A DNA stretch of 64,000 bases. Source: Paramarasmius palmivorus. Taxonomy: Eukaryota > Basidiomycota > Agaricomycetes > Agaricales > Marasmiaceae. The notes below the pieces were generated by a model. That model did no database searches. It saw only the letters and a program-made list of their open reading frames with translations, and was not told the origin of the DNA. How positions within the stretch are numbered: position 1 is the first letter of the stretch; each line of letters opens with the position of its first letter. Where the stretch lies: contig JAYKXP010000038.1 of the NCBI GenBank assembly GCA_037176845.1, positions 1-64,000 on the forward strand, given 5' to 3'. Of this stretch, positions 45,578-57,242 are shown one piece after another. The position numbers were made by a program, and so were the translations under genes.

Positions 45578-48500
45578 TCAACGTGGAGATTGTTGAAGAC
45601 GAGCCGCGAGAGTTCGAGGTTCTTTGTCGATCCTCTGTGCAAGATTCTGACGAGGACCGCCGTTTCCGCCCCCGCCACCTGTTAACTTGCGGTTTCTACC
45701 TTTCCCTGTGTTGAAATTGCCGCGTGGGTTATGGTTGTTCCTCTGCGTTTGGACTGGCGCATTCGCTGTATCATGCATGCGGCTGAGAAGCGCTAGGCCA
45801 GAGGATGAGTTGTTTGATGGAGCCATTGGTGTAGCAGTTGCCCAATCAGCCGGCGGATTCCTCGAATTATTGCGGGATTGCTGGTTGTGTAAACGACTGT
45901 GGTTATTGCCTCGAGGTTGTGTTGGTATGGGGGGCATTGGTGGAGCTTGCTGATGACCAGCATAGGTAGGCGGCGAATAGTCCCTTTGCCTCTTAGTATG
46001 TATCCTTGATTGCAAATTTGGTGGAGAATCGGGCGGTGAATAGTGTCTCGGCGGGTTTTGTGGAAGTGGTGGGGTACGGGCTCTATCTTGCGATCCGCTA
46101 GCATAATCGGACCGCTCATAAGATGGACGATCTTCGGGCCTCCAGCCTTGTCGATGTCCATAGTCGTGGTCATCTTCCTGATCATATTCACGGAACCGCT
46201 TCCTTCCTGCACTCGGATAAACAGGGCTGGGTGTCCTTCGCATTGGTGACAACTCCCGTTCTCGACGCTGCGGTGTTGGATCATAAACAGCTCGTTCATA
46301 ACGTGGAGGTGTAGGAGAACGCCGATAATGATGGCCCGACGAAGGTCCCGGTGATGGTCCATGTCTTGGTGGTGAAGGTGAATAATGGTCTCCTCGTATG
46401 TATGAATTCACTGCGTATTCGGGTTCGTCGACGACCGGTGCTACGTCAGGTTCAGGAAGAGGCATTATGCTCTGGAAGTTGTGCCAACCACCATTTACTC
46501 GTGGATTGGGTGCAGTAGGTAAACCGGGCGGCTGTTGCGTAGCAATGCTATGTGAAGGTGCTGAAGACATATTGGGTTGGGGTTCCAATGGCGCACGCCG
46601 ATGGGCACGGGCGCCTATAGCGGCAGGCTCGGACGGAAGACGTTTAGACTCCTGGTTTGGAGTGAAAGAAGAAGTTGACGACCTTCGCCCTTGATTACCC
46701 AGAGCTAGTTCATCGGTAACCACTGGTTTGAATTCGTCCCCTTCCTCCTTTTTGACGAACATCTCGACATCGAAGACCGGAGAGGATATAGCAGGTGGTG
46801 CAGCAGGTACGAGATGCCTGACGTTCATCATCTGGCATTCGGGCAACACAGGACTGTATTCCTTCAAGTCCATTGGAAGGTTGCCCGTATTGGTGGGATC
46901 AAGACTATGGAGAGCGGGCCCCTCTGAACTAGTGGTAGACGCGTTATCTTGTTCGATAGGGGACATCTGGGTCGGGTGTTGGCGTATTGTGTTTTGGGTG
47001 TCGGTTGGCCTATTTGTGTCCGCCGGACCAGGAACTTTTGCTTTACCCTTATTCTGGGAAGCTGTGGAAATGGATAAATCAGGGCGCTTAGGAAGAGAGG
47101 CTGGTAAGGAAATGGTGCCATTGGAGTTCGAAGGTCGTATCCCAAGAGCAGCTGCTCGTACCATGCCCTCGTCCACAGGCCCAGGTCCCAATCGAACGTC
47201 TCCTGATACGACACGACTAGCAGCTTCTCGTTTTTGCTTCTTTTTCTCCTTCCTGGATAGTTTGGGTTGTGATGAGGAAAGGGGAGCGAGAGTTTGCTGC
47301 GCAACTGGATTTGACGTGCTAGGAGGCTTCGACTGCTTCTGCGCAGGGAGCTTCCTCAAAACAGGCGGCGATACAGGCTCTGAATAGGGAGGCGGAGGTA
47401 GAGACGGACTCTTTGATGTTGTGATAGTTGCAATTGGAGGGTGGGTAGGCTCTTCAGAAGCTGAAATGGTGCCACCGGCGCTGGATTGTTGTGTAGTAGG
47501 CCCACGGTTTTCCTCTTGGCTCCACTGGCGTAATGTAGTCTGTTCGGCGGTTCGTTGTCGATCCTGTCCCTTGCGCAGCCGGAGCTCCTCTCTTAGCTTG
47601 CGTTCCTCGTCGAGCTCCCGAGCCCTCTGTTCTTCAGCCTGTCTACGTCGTTCTCCCTCGGCCTGTCTTTCCGCAGCTAACCGAAGCTCTTCCTCTCTGC
47701 GATGTTCTTCGACCTTTGCACGTTGTTCTTCTTCGGCCATCTTAAGCCTCTCACGCACCTCTTTCTCCCTTCTTTCACGTTCTTCATTCTCCCGTTGCTC
47801 TACTTCCCTCCGTTCACGTTCCTCCGCGAGTTTACGCTGGCGCTCGGCCTCGGCCTCTTTCCTCAAGCGTTCTCGCTCTTCGGCTCGACGCAATCGCTCC
47901 TTCTCTTCAGCTTCCTTCTTTCGGCGTTCGGCCTCTTCCTTCTCACGCCGGAGCCTATCTCGCTCCTGCCTGGCTTCTAAAATCTTCTGCTCCACTGCCA
48001 ACCTTTCTAGCCTCGCTGCCTCTTCAGACTCTTTGAGTGATCTGAGACGCAACTCTTCTTCCTCCTGGAGTCGATGCTCATCTTCAGAATCATCCTTGGA
48101 GGCTGACTCGCTGTCAGCCATGTCCACATCCTCGGCAGAAGCTCGGTGAACATGCTCTTGCTCGATAGCTACGATACAGTCCTCCAGTTCTGCAAATTGG
48201 TGTTTCAGGTCATCGAATTTCTGGCTCCAAGCTGCTTCTCTGCTTTTGACGGCTCGAATCGCCTGTTCGACGCGTTCATGCGCATCACGCGCCGCGGAAC
48301 GGGATCCTTGTGCCGACTCTAAAGCTTTTTGGACAGCTCTTAGACAATCATCTGCAGCAGCAACTGACGTCTGGGAGAGGTGTTGTGCCCGTCCAGTAAG
48401 ATCCAGGGCACTGGATAAAATGCCGCCGATATCATTGTCATGCATGCCTTGACCATTGGGCGATAACAAAGATGCGGTGAGGGGTTGGAATGAGGAAAGG

Positions 48501-49240
48501 GATGTTGTTATACGTGCATGGAGCTCTCTTAGGGATGCAAGTGATGGTGAGGAAGTAGAAGGTTCCGACTCTCCTAGGGGTGCAGGTGAGGGTACACGTT
48601 CGGACTGTGAACGAGTCGCCGCAATCGAGCCAGAGTTGGTGGATTCCATCTTTATTGCATGCTTCAAAGGAGATGAAGAACGTGCATCTGACTCGTCTCC
48701 TGGGTATTGTAGGGTATAGGGAGACAGAGCACGGTCTGGTGTATCCGAACGAGTAGTTGCAGATGACTTGGCATGCGAAGGATGAGACCGAGAGTGAGGG
48801 GTAGAAGCTGTGGAGGATGGTTTTACTGTGGGTATTGGGACGTTATGTCCGGAAGACGATGAAGATGGCCGATTAGATGTACTAACGACATCCACGTTCG
48901 CAGCATGACTTTGTCCGCTAAGGGTGATGTGGCCGTTCGCTTGATCCACGCTAGTAGCGTTGATCGCAGTACCACCCATGGAAACCACGTTTACGCCCTC
49001 AGGCCGGGATAAAGCCTGGAGCAGAGTAGGCCGCGAAAGGGGTCTGACGATCTTCTCAGTGACAGCATCGTCCGACGCTGTAGAAGACGGGGAAAAATCT
49101 TCGTCCATAGTTTGGTCTTCATCTTCATATTGATTCGAATGATCTGGGTTGGGTGCTGACAACCGCTTTAGAAGATCGGGTTCCTTGCCAATGACATTGA
49201 ACGAGAAATTCGTTAGAGCGGGTGCAGGCTGAAATTCCAT
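45578..49240 (-). CDS. Large disordered protein with E/R coiled coil
   Basis: A single-exon gene of about 1220 residues. The start at 49240 (MEFQPAPALTNFSFNVIGKE) is preferred over the open upstream extension to 49399. The order is: an acidic/Ser region, Ser/Pro low complexity, a long charged coiled coil with EERERREVEQREN-type repeats (residues about 340-600), Pro/Ser-rich linkers, KLSRKEKKKQKREAASR, an RS/Arg-Tyr-rich segment near RRSPTPPRYERAV, and a Gly/Asn/Arg tail (GKGRNRKLTGGGGGNGG). The layout recalls stress or RNA-linked scaffolds such as Nst1, but composition alone could cause that likeness, so I do not assign a name. Confidence 0.75.
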   Translation of the reverse strand: MEFQPAPALTNFSFNVIGKEPDLLKRLSAPNPDHSNQYEDEDQTMDEDFSPSSTASDDAVTEKIVRPLSRPTLLQALSRPEGVNVVSMGGTAINATSVDQANGHITLSGQSHAANVDVVSTSNRPSSSSSGHNVPIPTVKPSSTASTPHSRSHPSHAKSSATTRSDTPDRALSPYTLQYPGDESDARSSSPLKHAIKMESTNSGSIAATRSQSERVPSPAPLGESEPSTSSPSLASLRELHARITTSLSSFQPLTASLLSPNGQGMHDNDIGGILSSALDLTGRAQHLSQTSVAAADDCLRAVQKALESAQGSRSAARDAHERVEQAIRAVKSREAAWSQKFDDLKHQFAELEDCIVAIEQEHVHRASAEDVDMADSESASKDDSEDEHRLQEEEELRLRSLKESEEAARLERLAVEQKILEARQERDRLRREKEEAERRKKEAEEKERLRRAEERERLRKEAEAERQRKLAEERERREVEQRENEERERREKEVRERLKMAEEEQRAKVEEHRREEELRLAAERQAEGERRRQAEEQRARELDEERKLREELRLRKGQDRQRTAEQTTLRQWSQEENRGPTTQQSSAGGTISASEEPTHPPIATITTSKSPSLPPPPYSEPVSPPVLRKLPAQKQSKPPSTSNPVAQQTLAPLSSSQPKLSRKEKKKQKREAASRVVSGDVRLGPGPVDEGMVRAAALGIRPSNSNGTISLPASLPKRPDLSISTASQNKGKAKVPGPADTNRPTDTQNTIRQHPTQMSPIEQDNASTTSSEGPALHSLDPTNTGNLPMDLKEYSPVLPECQMMNVRHLVPAAPPAISSPVFDVEMFVKKEEGDEFKPVVTDELALGNQGRRSSTSSFTPNQESKRLPSEPAAIGARAHRRAPLEPQPNMSSAPSHSIATQQPPGLPTAPNPRVNGGWHNFQSIMPLPEPDVAPVVDEPEYAVNSYIRGDHYSPSPPRHGPSPGPSSGHHYRRSPTPPRYERAVYDPTPQRRERELSPMRRTPSPVYPSAGRKRFREYDQEDDHDYGHRQGWRPEDRPSYERSDYASGSQDRARTPPLPQNPPRHYSPPDSPPNLQSRIHTKRQRDYSPPTYAGHQQAPPMPPIPTQPRGNNHSRLHNQQSRNNSRNPPADWATATPMAPSNNSSSGLALLSRMHDTANAPVQTQRNNHNPRGNFNTGKGRNRKLTGGGGGNGGPRQNLAQRIDKEPRTLAARLQQSPR

Positions 49241-49682
49241 GATACGTAATGGAATGAGATCGTGTGGTCGATAGCCCGTGCAAGAGCCAACAAGTGAGCT
49301 CGAGAGTACAATCTCCTGCGTAGATGGTAAGGCCTGCGAGAAGTGAGACAAAGGAAACCTCTGGCAAACCCATAAACAAACCTTTCCTAGAAGTATCAAG
49401 TGCTACTTCCTGATTTACACGTTGAATATCCTTTTAGAAAGCTAGAAAATCGTCAGTTAGTGAAAGACCAAGAGGTCGAAAAACGTTGAAAGTTAGGGAA
49501 AAGATGAGAGTACTGTGCAAGTATTTTGTTTCGCCCTTTTTGTCAATTGATTAGATTACCCGTTCCCACGGCTGCTAGCGGCCATCCTGCCGACCAACGA
49601 CAGCAATCGGCAACATGCAAGCTCTCAAAATGTCAATCCAGTCGTCAACTACTTAGATACATGTCCTATGAATACATCCCAA

Positions 49683-51380
49683 TCATTCCTGAGCGACTGC
49701 CCAGCCCTCCTTTTCCTCTCCAACTGCAATCCTCAAACCAGCCCAAATCGCATCAATCACCGCTGCCCCATTCGCACACGCAAAAACCAACGTGCTCGCA
49801 TAAAAGAAATTCGCATTACCCGTTCCTTGTGCCAGCCAAAGATGATGGAACAAGGGGAGCAGGAGCGATGCATGGAGGTGTAGCAATGCAGTCACTATCG
49901 GGTATCGCATATCTTGATGAACTGTCAGTGACAAATATATGGATACATGAATGTGTGAAGCTTACATGGGTATATCTCAGGGAAAATGGCATGCATGGTG
50001 AGGAATAAACCTGGATCTGAGAGAGTCGGGTACGCCTTGAACGTTCCTAGGATGCCAAACAGCAAAAAGCACGCGTAGAGTGGATCGTATCTAGGGAAGC
50101 CGAAACAATCAGTCCGCAGCGTTTATATGAAAAGTCCAAGTGAAAACGTACTGGAATTTGATGCACATTGGAGCAATGTAGATCAAGAGGTGGACCTGAG
50201 CAAGTAGTGTTTAGAATTTTATGAGGCATAAGGGGATAGTTCTTACACTGAACACCATTAGGAAAAATGGTCGAAAATGATCGAACATCTCGGTGAAAAA
50301 GTACCACCACAGACCAGTGTTCGGTGTCAAATCAGGTAGTGTCAAGCTAGCATGTGAATCAGCCAACTAGTTAACATCGTAGGCTGCAATCATACCTTGC
50401 TCCCCATGTTTGTGGTATCCACGTCAGACCACCAGTTATGGCACAAGCCACTCCCGTCAAAGTACCAAAATACGCAAAAAATTCCACAAGCAGCAATGGC
50501 AGTTTCTTGATATCGCCCGAGAACGCTCTTGGAGACGCGAGGTGCGAATTTGGATCACTCAAAAGGAGAAGAATAACTGGCGCCAACAGGAGGAGAGACG
50601 AGAGGGATATGTGTAGTAGGAATGCCATGCCGAAAAGTGCCCGGGAGGCCTGACCTGTAGAAGATGTTATAGTAAGATTTCCAAGCGACGAGAAGTAACG
50701 CACGCTTGCAAGCAAACATCATCACGACGAGTGCTAATGCATTTTCGAATGACGACGTGGACAGCGCCAGACTGGGTAAAAACAAATACGGATTGAAAAG
50801 ATATCTGTAATGTATAACACCCTCAGCGAATGGCCAAACTTAATACCGAAAAATGACAACGCACGAAGCAGCAACTAATGCATCCCTTGAACTCTCGGTC
50901 TTCCCTAGTCCTTGACGCGCTCTCCAAATTTCCACCAATGAGTACGCTCCCACCGCATCACACAGCGTCCATAGCACCGCAGATATCCCAGCAGACTTTG
51001 GTATTATCGTCGAGAATAAGGAGAGATACAAGGGTGACTATGAAGTAAATCACTATGTCAGCTCCCGACGGAATTTCGACACGAAACGACTCACATGTCG
51101 AAAGACTCCTCCTGAATACGGGTCTACGTTATTTTGATAGAGATATATACCCTCTTGCACTGACAAGACATCGTTATTCAACACTTGAAGAATGCCAATG
51201 ACCCAGAAACGTACAATTTCGGTATGAAGTCAGCGGTGAAGACAATTGGTGATCATGGACGAGGTCGTCGAAGGGTTGAAGGTATGATATCGCTAGTCGT
51301 ATGGCCACTAGCACTGGTAGCCAGTATCGCATACTGTCGCTAGAAGCATTGGAAGATCTGGAGGCCTTTACAGAGGCCAT
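49683..51380 (-). CDS. PIGU: GPI transamidase subunit PIG-U (Gab1/Cdc91)
   Basis: A multi-pass ER membrane subunit of the GPI transamidase that attaches GPI anchors to proteins. The start at 51380 ([20 protein letters not shown]) is followed by [20 protein letters not shown] and [12 protein letters not shown]. The family motif [17 protein letters not shown] spans the next exon, then [13 protein letters not shown], and [20 protein letters not shown] across an intron. Further helices include [20 protein letters not shown] and [20 protein letters not shown] then [20 protein letters not shown]. The C-terminus [20 protein letters not shown] ends at 49683. About ten exons; all joins checked stay in frame. 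The order of motifs is that of PIG-U. Confidence 0.9.
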
Positions 51381-51828
51381 AATAGAGGTACAGGATCGAC
51401 AAGTGTTGGGATGCAAGCTCTCTGCGCGATCGCGTGACTCGGTAATTGCCGGCCACCGTTTTTAAAGCGCGAATTTTTCTTCCTCTCGTTCTCACCTTTC
51501 CCTTCTACTTTCATTAGGATTAGCAGTGTGCGAGCAGTGCGCTAAAAGCTATAAGTCTCGGTGAGTACATGTTTGGCTCAAGCCCTTGTTTCTTCACTAT
51601 GATGTTACATCTTCAATATTTGCTACTTCAGAGGGTTCGCCCTATGAGACAATATTTCCACCAAGATCTCTGATTTTTTTCACGTTTTTGTATTCTTCCG
51701 ACTCATCCCATGCTAACCTACGGTTCCTTAGGCATGTATACCCAAATTTGAGGAGAAGGAAGTGTCCGTCGCATATAATTACACTACTTTATGAGGGTAA
51801 AAATACACAAGTGTCTGTAATACTTGAA
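51381..51828. other. Intergenic region, no gene seen
   Basis: Upstream of PIG-U and downstream of the next minus-strand dehydrogenase. A plus-strand fragment near 51525-51565 (AVCEQCAKSYKSR) followed by a possible intron looks coding-like, but it cannot be extended into a gene. Confidence 0.4.
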
Positions 51829-52924
51829 TCACCATCGTCCGCCCGTGTCAATCAGCACGACGTCCTCGAAGTCGGTGCCACACCCATGTATTCGCCAATC
51901 TTCCGACTCTTTCCTTCTTTCACTCTGAACTTTCACCGTGTTATCAACCGCATCTTCACCCATGGCCAAATGAAGGGGAAGTTTAAGAAGTACCCCGTCA
52001 TTGTCCCTTAGAGCAATAAGGTCCAGCAACTTCTTCGACGCCTTGTCTGGGTCACCGCGCTCCTTTCCGGAGCTCCCTTGGAAGCAAGCAAGAAATTCAC
52101 GGGGCTCGACATATCCTTCGATCTGATGTAATGGTTCAGCTGAGCGAAATCTGGATAAAGAGTAACAGCAATCACCTGGTTCTCGCAAACCTTCGTGTTG
52201 GAACCTGCCACTGCCGTTCGAAATGCACCAAGTGCTACGGACATAGTACGGATATTGAAGGGTGCTAACTCTTTCGACCAAGCTGCGCTTATGCCTGCAA
52301 AGGGCTTAGCTTGGTATTAAAGAAAAGTCAGGATTGAACTCACAGTCCAGGGCGGCCTTCGTTGCACAGTATATCGCACAGCCGGACAGCGCGAGATATC
52401 CACCCATTGAACTGATATTTATGATAGTTCCTGTCCTCCTCTCTCGAAAATGAGGCAGAAAAGCACAGGTGACATTGATGATCCCGAAGAAATTGGTGTC
52501 GAATTGTGCTCTCATTTGTTCCTCTCTATATCGTCGTCATAAGTACACAGAATGGGAGGGGTTAAGGTGGACGGACGCGACTTCTTCGATGGCGCCAGCT
52601 AGGAGGTATCCTGCATTATTAACGAGTGTGTCGACCTGACCGCTGAAATGATATGCAGGATGAGCAACAAGTTCAATATAGTCCAGTGAGAACTCACAAA
52701 ATACCAATGGCTTCTCTCGCAAATTCCATCAAGGCCTCCCGACTCGTACTTACATCCAATGTGAGCGTCTCTGCGCCCTTTTCACGTAGATCATCAATAG
52801 CCTCCAGCCGCCTTGCCGTCGCAATCACCCTCATCCCACGAGAAAGAGCCTCCGATGATAGAGACCGCCCTAAACCAGTGGAACAGCCCGTAATAAGGAT
52901 GACTGGGGGTTCCGAAGATGCCAT
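51829..52924 (-). CDS. Short-chain dehydrogenase/reductase
   Basis: A classical SDR, start at 52924: MASSEPPVILITGCSTGLGR, where TGCSTGLG binds the nucleotide. Then RVIATARRLEAIDDLREKGA, the TLDV motif, and QVDTLVNNAGYLLAGAIEE with the NNAG motif. Next come QFDTNFFGIINVTCAFLPHF, ISSMGGYLALSGCAIYCATK (catalytic Ser, Tyr, Lys) and ELAPFNIRTMSVALGAF. A 53-nt intron after CENQ joins to IEGYVEPREFLACFQGSSGK. The C-terminal part GDPDKASKKLLDLIALRDND then GVLLKLPLHLAMGEDAVDNT is typical of a mushroom SDR group related to fungal oxidoreductases of unknown substrate. The stop is at 51829. About 300 residues, intact. Confidence 0.85.
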
Positions 52925-54868
52925 GGCAGGTCTGTTTCTGACCTTGACAGCTTATGTATTTCGAGGTCATGAAACGATATGATGCGGATGGCGCCAGAAT
53001 TTCATATTGGATAATGATCACTACCACAGGGCGTTAGAGAGGTCGATCTAGGAAAGTGCAGAGAGAAAGTGCAGAGATGGAAACAGCTTGAAGCGAAAGG
53101 CTGGATTCGTAGCGCCAGTTGCCAGTTGGCCCCGGGCCCTTGTGGATTGTCACGCTGTGACACATCTCTCTTTTGGTCAAACCACCATGTACAAACTGAA
53201 AGGCGAGCGACATAGCTTAGATCCAGTGCTCTTCCAACTTTTCCAGCTGTCAATGCTTCTGAGACGGTGAGTATCACCGACAAGGACTTTTGAAGCGTTA
53301 GTCAAATTCTGCAGCGTGTACTTACTCTCCATTCTTGGCGATCTTCTTCTCCAACAATCTCACAGATTCGGATTCCTAACAGAACTTGAAGTAAGTCACC
53401 TTGACATCAACCTGTCATTACCAGTGATGCAGAAGAGCAGAGAACCTTACACATCCAGGTGCATCTCCAACGCTTCGATGCCCGAAATGTATGAGAAACA
53501 CCCTCAGATATTTGCGGATATGCGGATTCCAGGCTGAGGTTATACACTCAGGTTCGTTCATCCTCCACCGTATCTTTGGGTCGTACTCAGGAATGTCTCC
53601 TTCGGACCGTACATTCACTTTCTTTTGTGAAGTGTAGTTCCTTCCTTGCGACACGTTTCCTCGTTCACTTTTGTTCCTCGGAGTCTATACGATGTCTCAT
53701 CAACCAGCTGGGTTCAGCGGACACATTAGCAGACACTAGCGCTCTCATCGGATCCGTTTCTTCGGAAGATGGAATGCACTAATATCATCGTGCGAGAACG
53801 TACTTTGATATGAATTCCCATATATGGCAGAACATCAATTTTCTTATTGTTAAGTCAAAGAGGCGCCACTCGCTTTTGGATACAAAGTGCAGGCGCACAG
53901 AAACCTAGTCGCTTCACTTATTGTCTTTTTGCACCCCAATGGAACTAGATTTTCACTCGTCAAGTTTTAGCCCGCGATTATCACTTGAAAGTAGCACACA
54001 TGACGATAAGGTGAAGACAATTAACAGCGCGGATTAAAAGACGAGCAAGTTTCGTTGGAGAGAGCAAGCAACTCTGCTCCCTGCAAACGTCCTTTATTGC
54101 TACTAGTCCTTATAACCATCACTATCATGGACACCTTCACAACGTTTGCCTCTTCAACATCCGAGAGCATTACCGATCTTACCCTTCCCGAAGTCCCAGT
54201 TTCGGAGGAGAACAGCTCTGGCAGCAGCGTCTACTGCATCATTTCATGACGACGCTTCCCTGCTTGATCCCCTTATGTGGGCTTGCTACATTACATTCGC
54301 GATTACCGTGCGTCTTCTTGCATCTTTTTCTCGTTCCAATCGCTAATGCTGAATCCTAGATATTATCACAATATCGTCGCTCAACATTAATGCCACGATA
54401 AAAGTGCACGCGCCCGCCTTTTGCGCGACCACATTACGCGTTTTGCCATTCGACCTTCGCAGTTCGTGCAACTTTGCACCATTTTTGTAGGCAGAAAGTG
54501 GGAAGGAAGAGAAAGAATACAGAAGTCGGTGTACGATACTAGGCTAGGAGAAAGATTGTTATGGGGACACTTGTTGTACTATTCCGATTTGTATACGGGA
54601 TATAGATGTTACCATTAGTTTGTTGTACATTTAAACAATTCAAAGCTTGATAAGATTTCAAACTCCCGAGGCCGTTCGCGGAAACCCTGTGAATCGGAAT
54701 GATTTGATCTCGAAGTGACGCCACAGTTTGAGTAGGAGTTGATTACGATCTACGAATAATATGGTAGGTACTTGTGTATAATCATGTATGAACACGTCTA
54801 GAATAACTTAACAGAATAACATTAACTGATAGTGGAAAATAGTCAAGGCTTGCCGTTGTAGGTCGACT
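52925..54868. other. Long intergenic region, no convincing gene
   Basis: 1.9 kb with only scattered short open frames. A 40-codon plus-strand frame at 54127-54249 (MDTFTTFASSTSESITDLTL) and an adjacent hydrophobic frame (LLDPLMWACYITFAIT, up to about 54309) could be two parts of a small membrane protein, but I found no splice that joins them. Other frames (53316-53537, 53418-53654) lack motifs. Confidence 0.4.
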
Positions 54869-55755
54869 CTAATGTTCGCCCATGTAAGGCTTGCAGCGTT
54901 CCCATAAACGCTCCCATCGTCCACCGTTCCACGTCCTAACTCTGGACCACCCGTCATGCGGTGCCATCCGCTCGATCCAAATAAGAACCGAGCATAGCGC
55001 AAAATCGGCGTAAGAGACTTCGTGTCCCATTACGACGACCCCATCTCCGTCTCCAGTGTTCTTTGACAGTACCGAAGCCAAGAAATCAAACTGTTCCTTA
55101 GCTGCTAACCAAGCTTGCTCGCGTTGAGGACCTGGTGGCAGCGGCTGTGGCGTAGGATACCCTCCAGAAAGGCCGGGTTGAGGTCGAAGGTAATCCTGGC
55201 TGCGGCCCGGCAGACGCTGATGACTGAGAGGGATCATGATGGGAAGAAGGGGTTTAGCGAATACTTCCTGGATGTAGTGAACGAAAAGAGTTTGGACGGC
55301 TCGAGATCCAGACGGGAATACCGGAATGGATGGGTACGTGGCTTCCAAATATTCGGAAATGTTACTAGTATTGGATAGAATGATCGGGGAAGATGGGTTT
55401 CTTCCTGGGTCCACAAGGACAGGAAGAGTGTAAACAGGTCTCCCATCACTGCGGACAGAACTTGGAGGCGCGCCAACAGATCGCAGGGTCGGTTCAACAT
55501 CTGGGAACTCGACCCAAACAGTAGCGTACTGTTCTTCGGTCAGCTAAGTTGTTTGTTGAGAATAGAAGTTACACACCTGAATTCGTTTGTAATTCAAGAT
55601 GAACCTAAAAGCAAGAAATCATTGGGTACAGAAAACACGGATAGCAAATACAAACGATACCTGACTCTCCAGATGTTTGGAGCCCATGGCTGGGGGCTTG
55701 AGCCCGGAATATCGTATAGTGTGATTACAGACGTCCTCGAAGTTTGCCTTGCCAT
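54869..55755 (-). CDS. Glutathione S-transferase family protein
   Basis: A GST conjugating glutathione to electrophiles, of the basidiomycete GST/Ure2p-like type. The start at 55755 gives MARQTSRTSVITLYDIPGSS then PQPWAPNIWRVR. An intron leads to a tiny exon, FILNYKRIQ, and another to YATVWVEFPDVEPTLRSVGA. The thioredoxin-fold end is VYTLPVLVDP and ILSNTSNISEYLEATYP, where the Ser-containing SNISEYLE helix binds the gamma-glutamyl group. The helical C-terminal domain runs through SYADFALCSVLIWIERMAPH and ends RWERLWERCKPYMGEH at 54869. About 255 residues; frame intact. The substrate is unknown. Confidence 0.87.
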
Positions 55756-57242
55756 GCAATCTGGTCAAATTAGAATCCATGTCGTCACTTAAGTACTAAC
55801 GCCAATACCTCACCCAGGCACAATAACTTAGCCTTCCTAGTCATCAGAGTGGTAAGCATCGATAGAAAGCCATCCCCGTCTCCGTCGAATCAATGGAGCT
55901 CAATCAGAGCACTCTGAACGCGAGTCACTAAATCAACGTTTCACATTGAGAGTGTACACATATGAAAATTCGCACCGATAGCATGTACTGCGGACCGTAG
56001 GATACCGATATTCAAGTCAACAGCTCTGAGTCAGAAGTCTAGGAAACCGAATCCAAGCGTGGACTATACGGGGAAGGAGGGGGACGAAAGAAAGCGCCCA
56101 CAAAGGAGGCAGATCTGATCATTATCACAGCCTGTCGTCGAGATGTCATATTATGGGATCTTCAACTGAGTCCAAGCGGCAGTTTTTGTTGCTCGTGCAT
56201 GATGTGCATGATGGAACTAGCCAATGGCGACATATCACGGTACGTCGAGGCCGGCACGACGAGTCAAAGACGGCACCGCGAACCAAGTCATGTCCTAGGG
56301 AAAGTTGGATATGCTCTGTCTTGTGATTTGGATGGTACAGCCACACTCATTGCCTCGCATTGAAGAGTTCAGAGACACAAAGAATCTAAGCGCGTCTCGT
56401 CCAACAGTGCGAATTCATGAAATATAGAGCCGTTCTCCAAGGTCTGTAGTCCGGCGGTGGCCGCAGAGTGTGCTCCAGACATAGGAATACTCCACGCGGC
56501 GCGTGAAACAGATCTATCTATGCTGTACTTCATGATATTTTGGCGATAAACATAAACCCCATGGCTTTTCACATCATTTTGAAATGCCATAAACGAGCTT
56601 GTGAGCTTCATGGCTTTGATGAAATATATTCGGGTCGTCAATGAATAAGCCTTGGGCGGTGTCGTGCCGTATGATTGAACAAGAAAGAATTCTGAGTTGG
56701 CTGGTTGTCACTACCGCCATTAAAGGAGAGCTAGGAACACACTTCACGACGATGCGGACGCTAGAATCTTGCAGTGCTGCAGACCGTTGTGCGGTAGTTT
56801 CCAGCCGAGGGACGGTGAGTGGTAAAAGCCATCGAAGTCGCTTCGACTAGTATCTTTGGAGCTCTTGGCCAGGTTCAGGCTGTGTTTGAGATAGAGAATT
56901 CTCCACATTCTTGCCACGTCTGTAACAGGATCGCAGAACTGAATCCCATTTTTGCAAGGCTGAGTCGGACTCGTTGCATTTCCGACACAGATGCCAAGAT
57001 ATTCATGTGGATTTGTCGAAGAGTATATGAAACAATATATGGACCCAGAATTGGCAGAGGAAATGGTCGAAATTTGAATGGTGGTGGAATAGAGGGAACG
57101 TGTGAATGCGCCAGTCAAGCGCTACAAGCTCCAGCTCCAGCCCTCGTGTGACCGAGGAGTCCCTTCTCACCGACCTCCGTGTCGGACCCTTGCAGGGATC
57201 GAAAACCCCGACCTAGAGACTCCGAGGAGGCGTATTCGACAA
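55756..57242. other. Long intergenic region, no convincing gene
   Basis: About 1.5 kb upstream of both the GST (minus) and MDM31 (plus). Open frames at 56369-56641, 56744-57118 (minus) and 56819-57151 (plus) have Cys-containing but motif-free translations and could not be tied to splice sites. It may hold promoters and remnants of a decayed gene. Confidence 0.4.

Noticed and set aside
47421..48149. Plus-strand Ser/Arg-rich frames opposite the large coiled-coil protein
   Set aside because: They mirror the Glu/Arg codons of the real minus-strand gene.
51829..52281. Apparent frameshift in the second SDR after CENQ
   Set aside because: A 53-nt intron with good GT-AG ends joins CENQ to IEGYVEPREFLACF in frame, so no break is needed.
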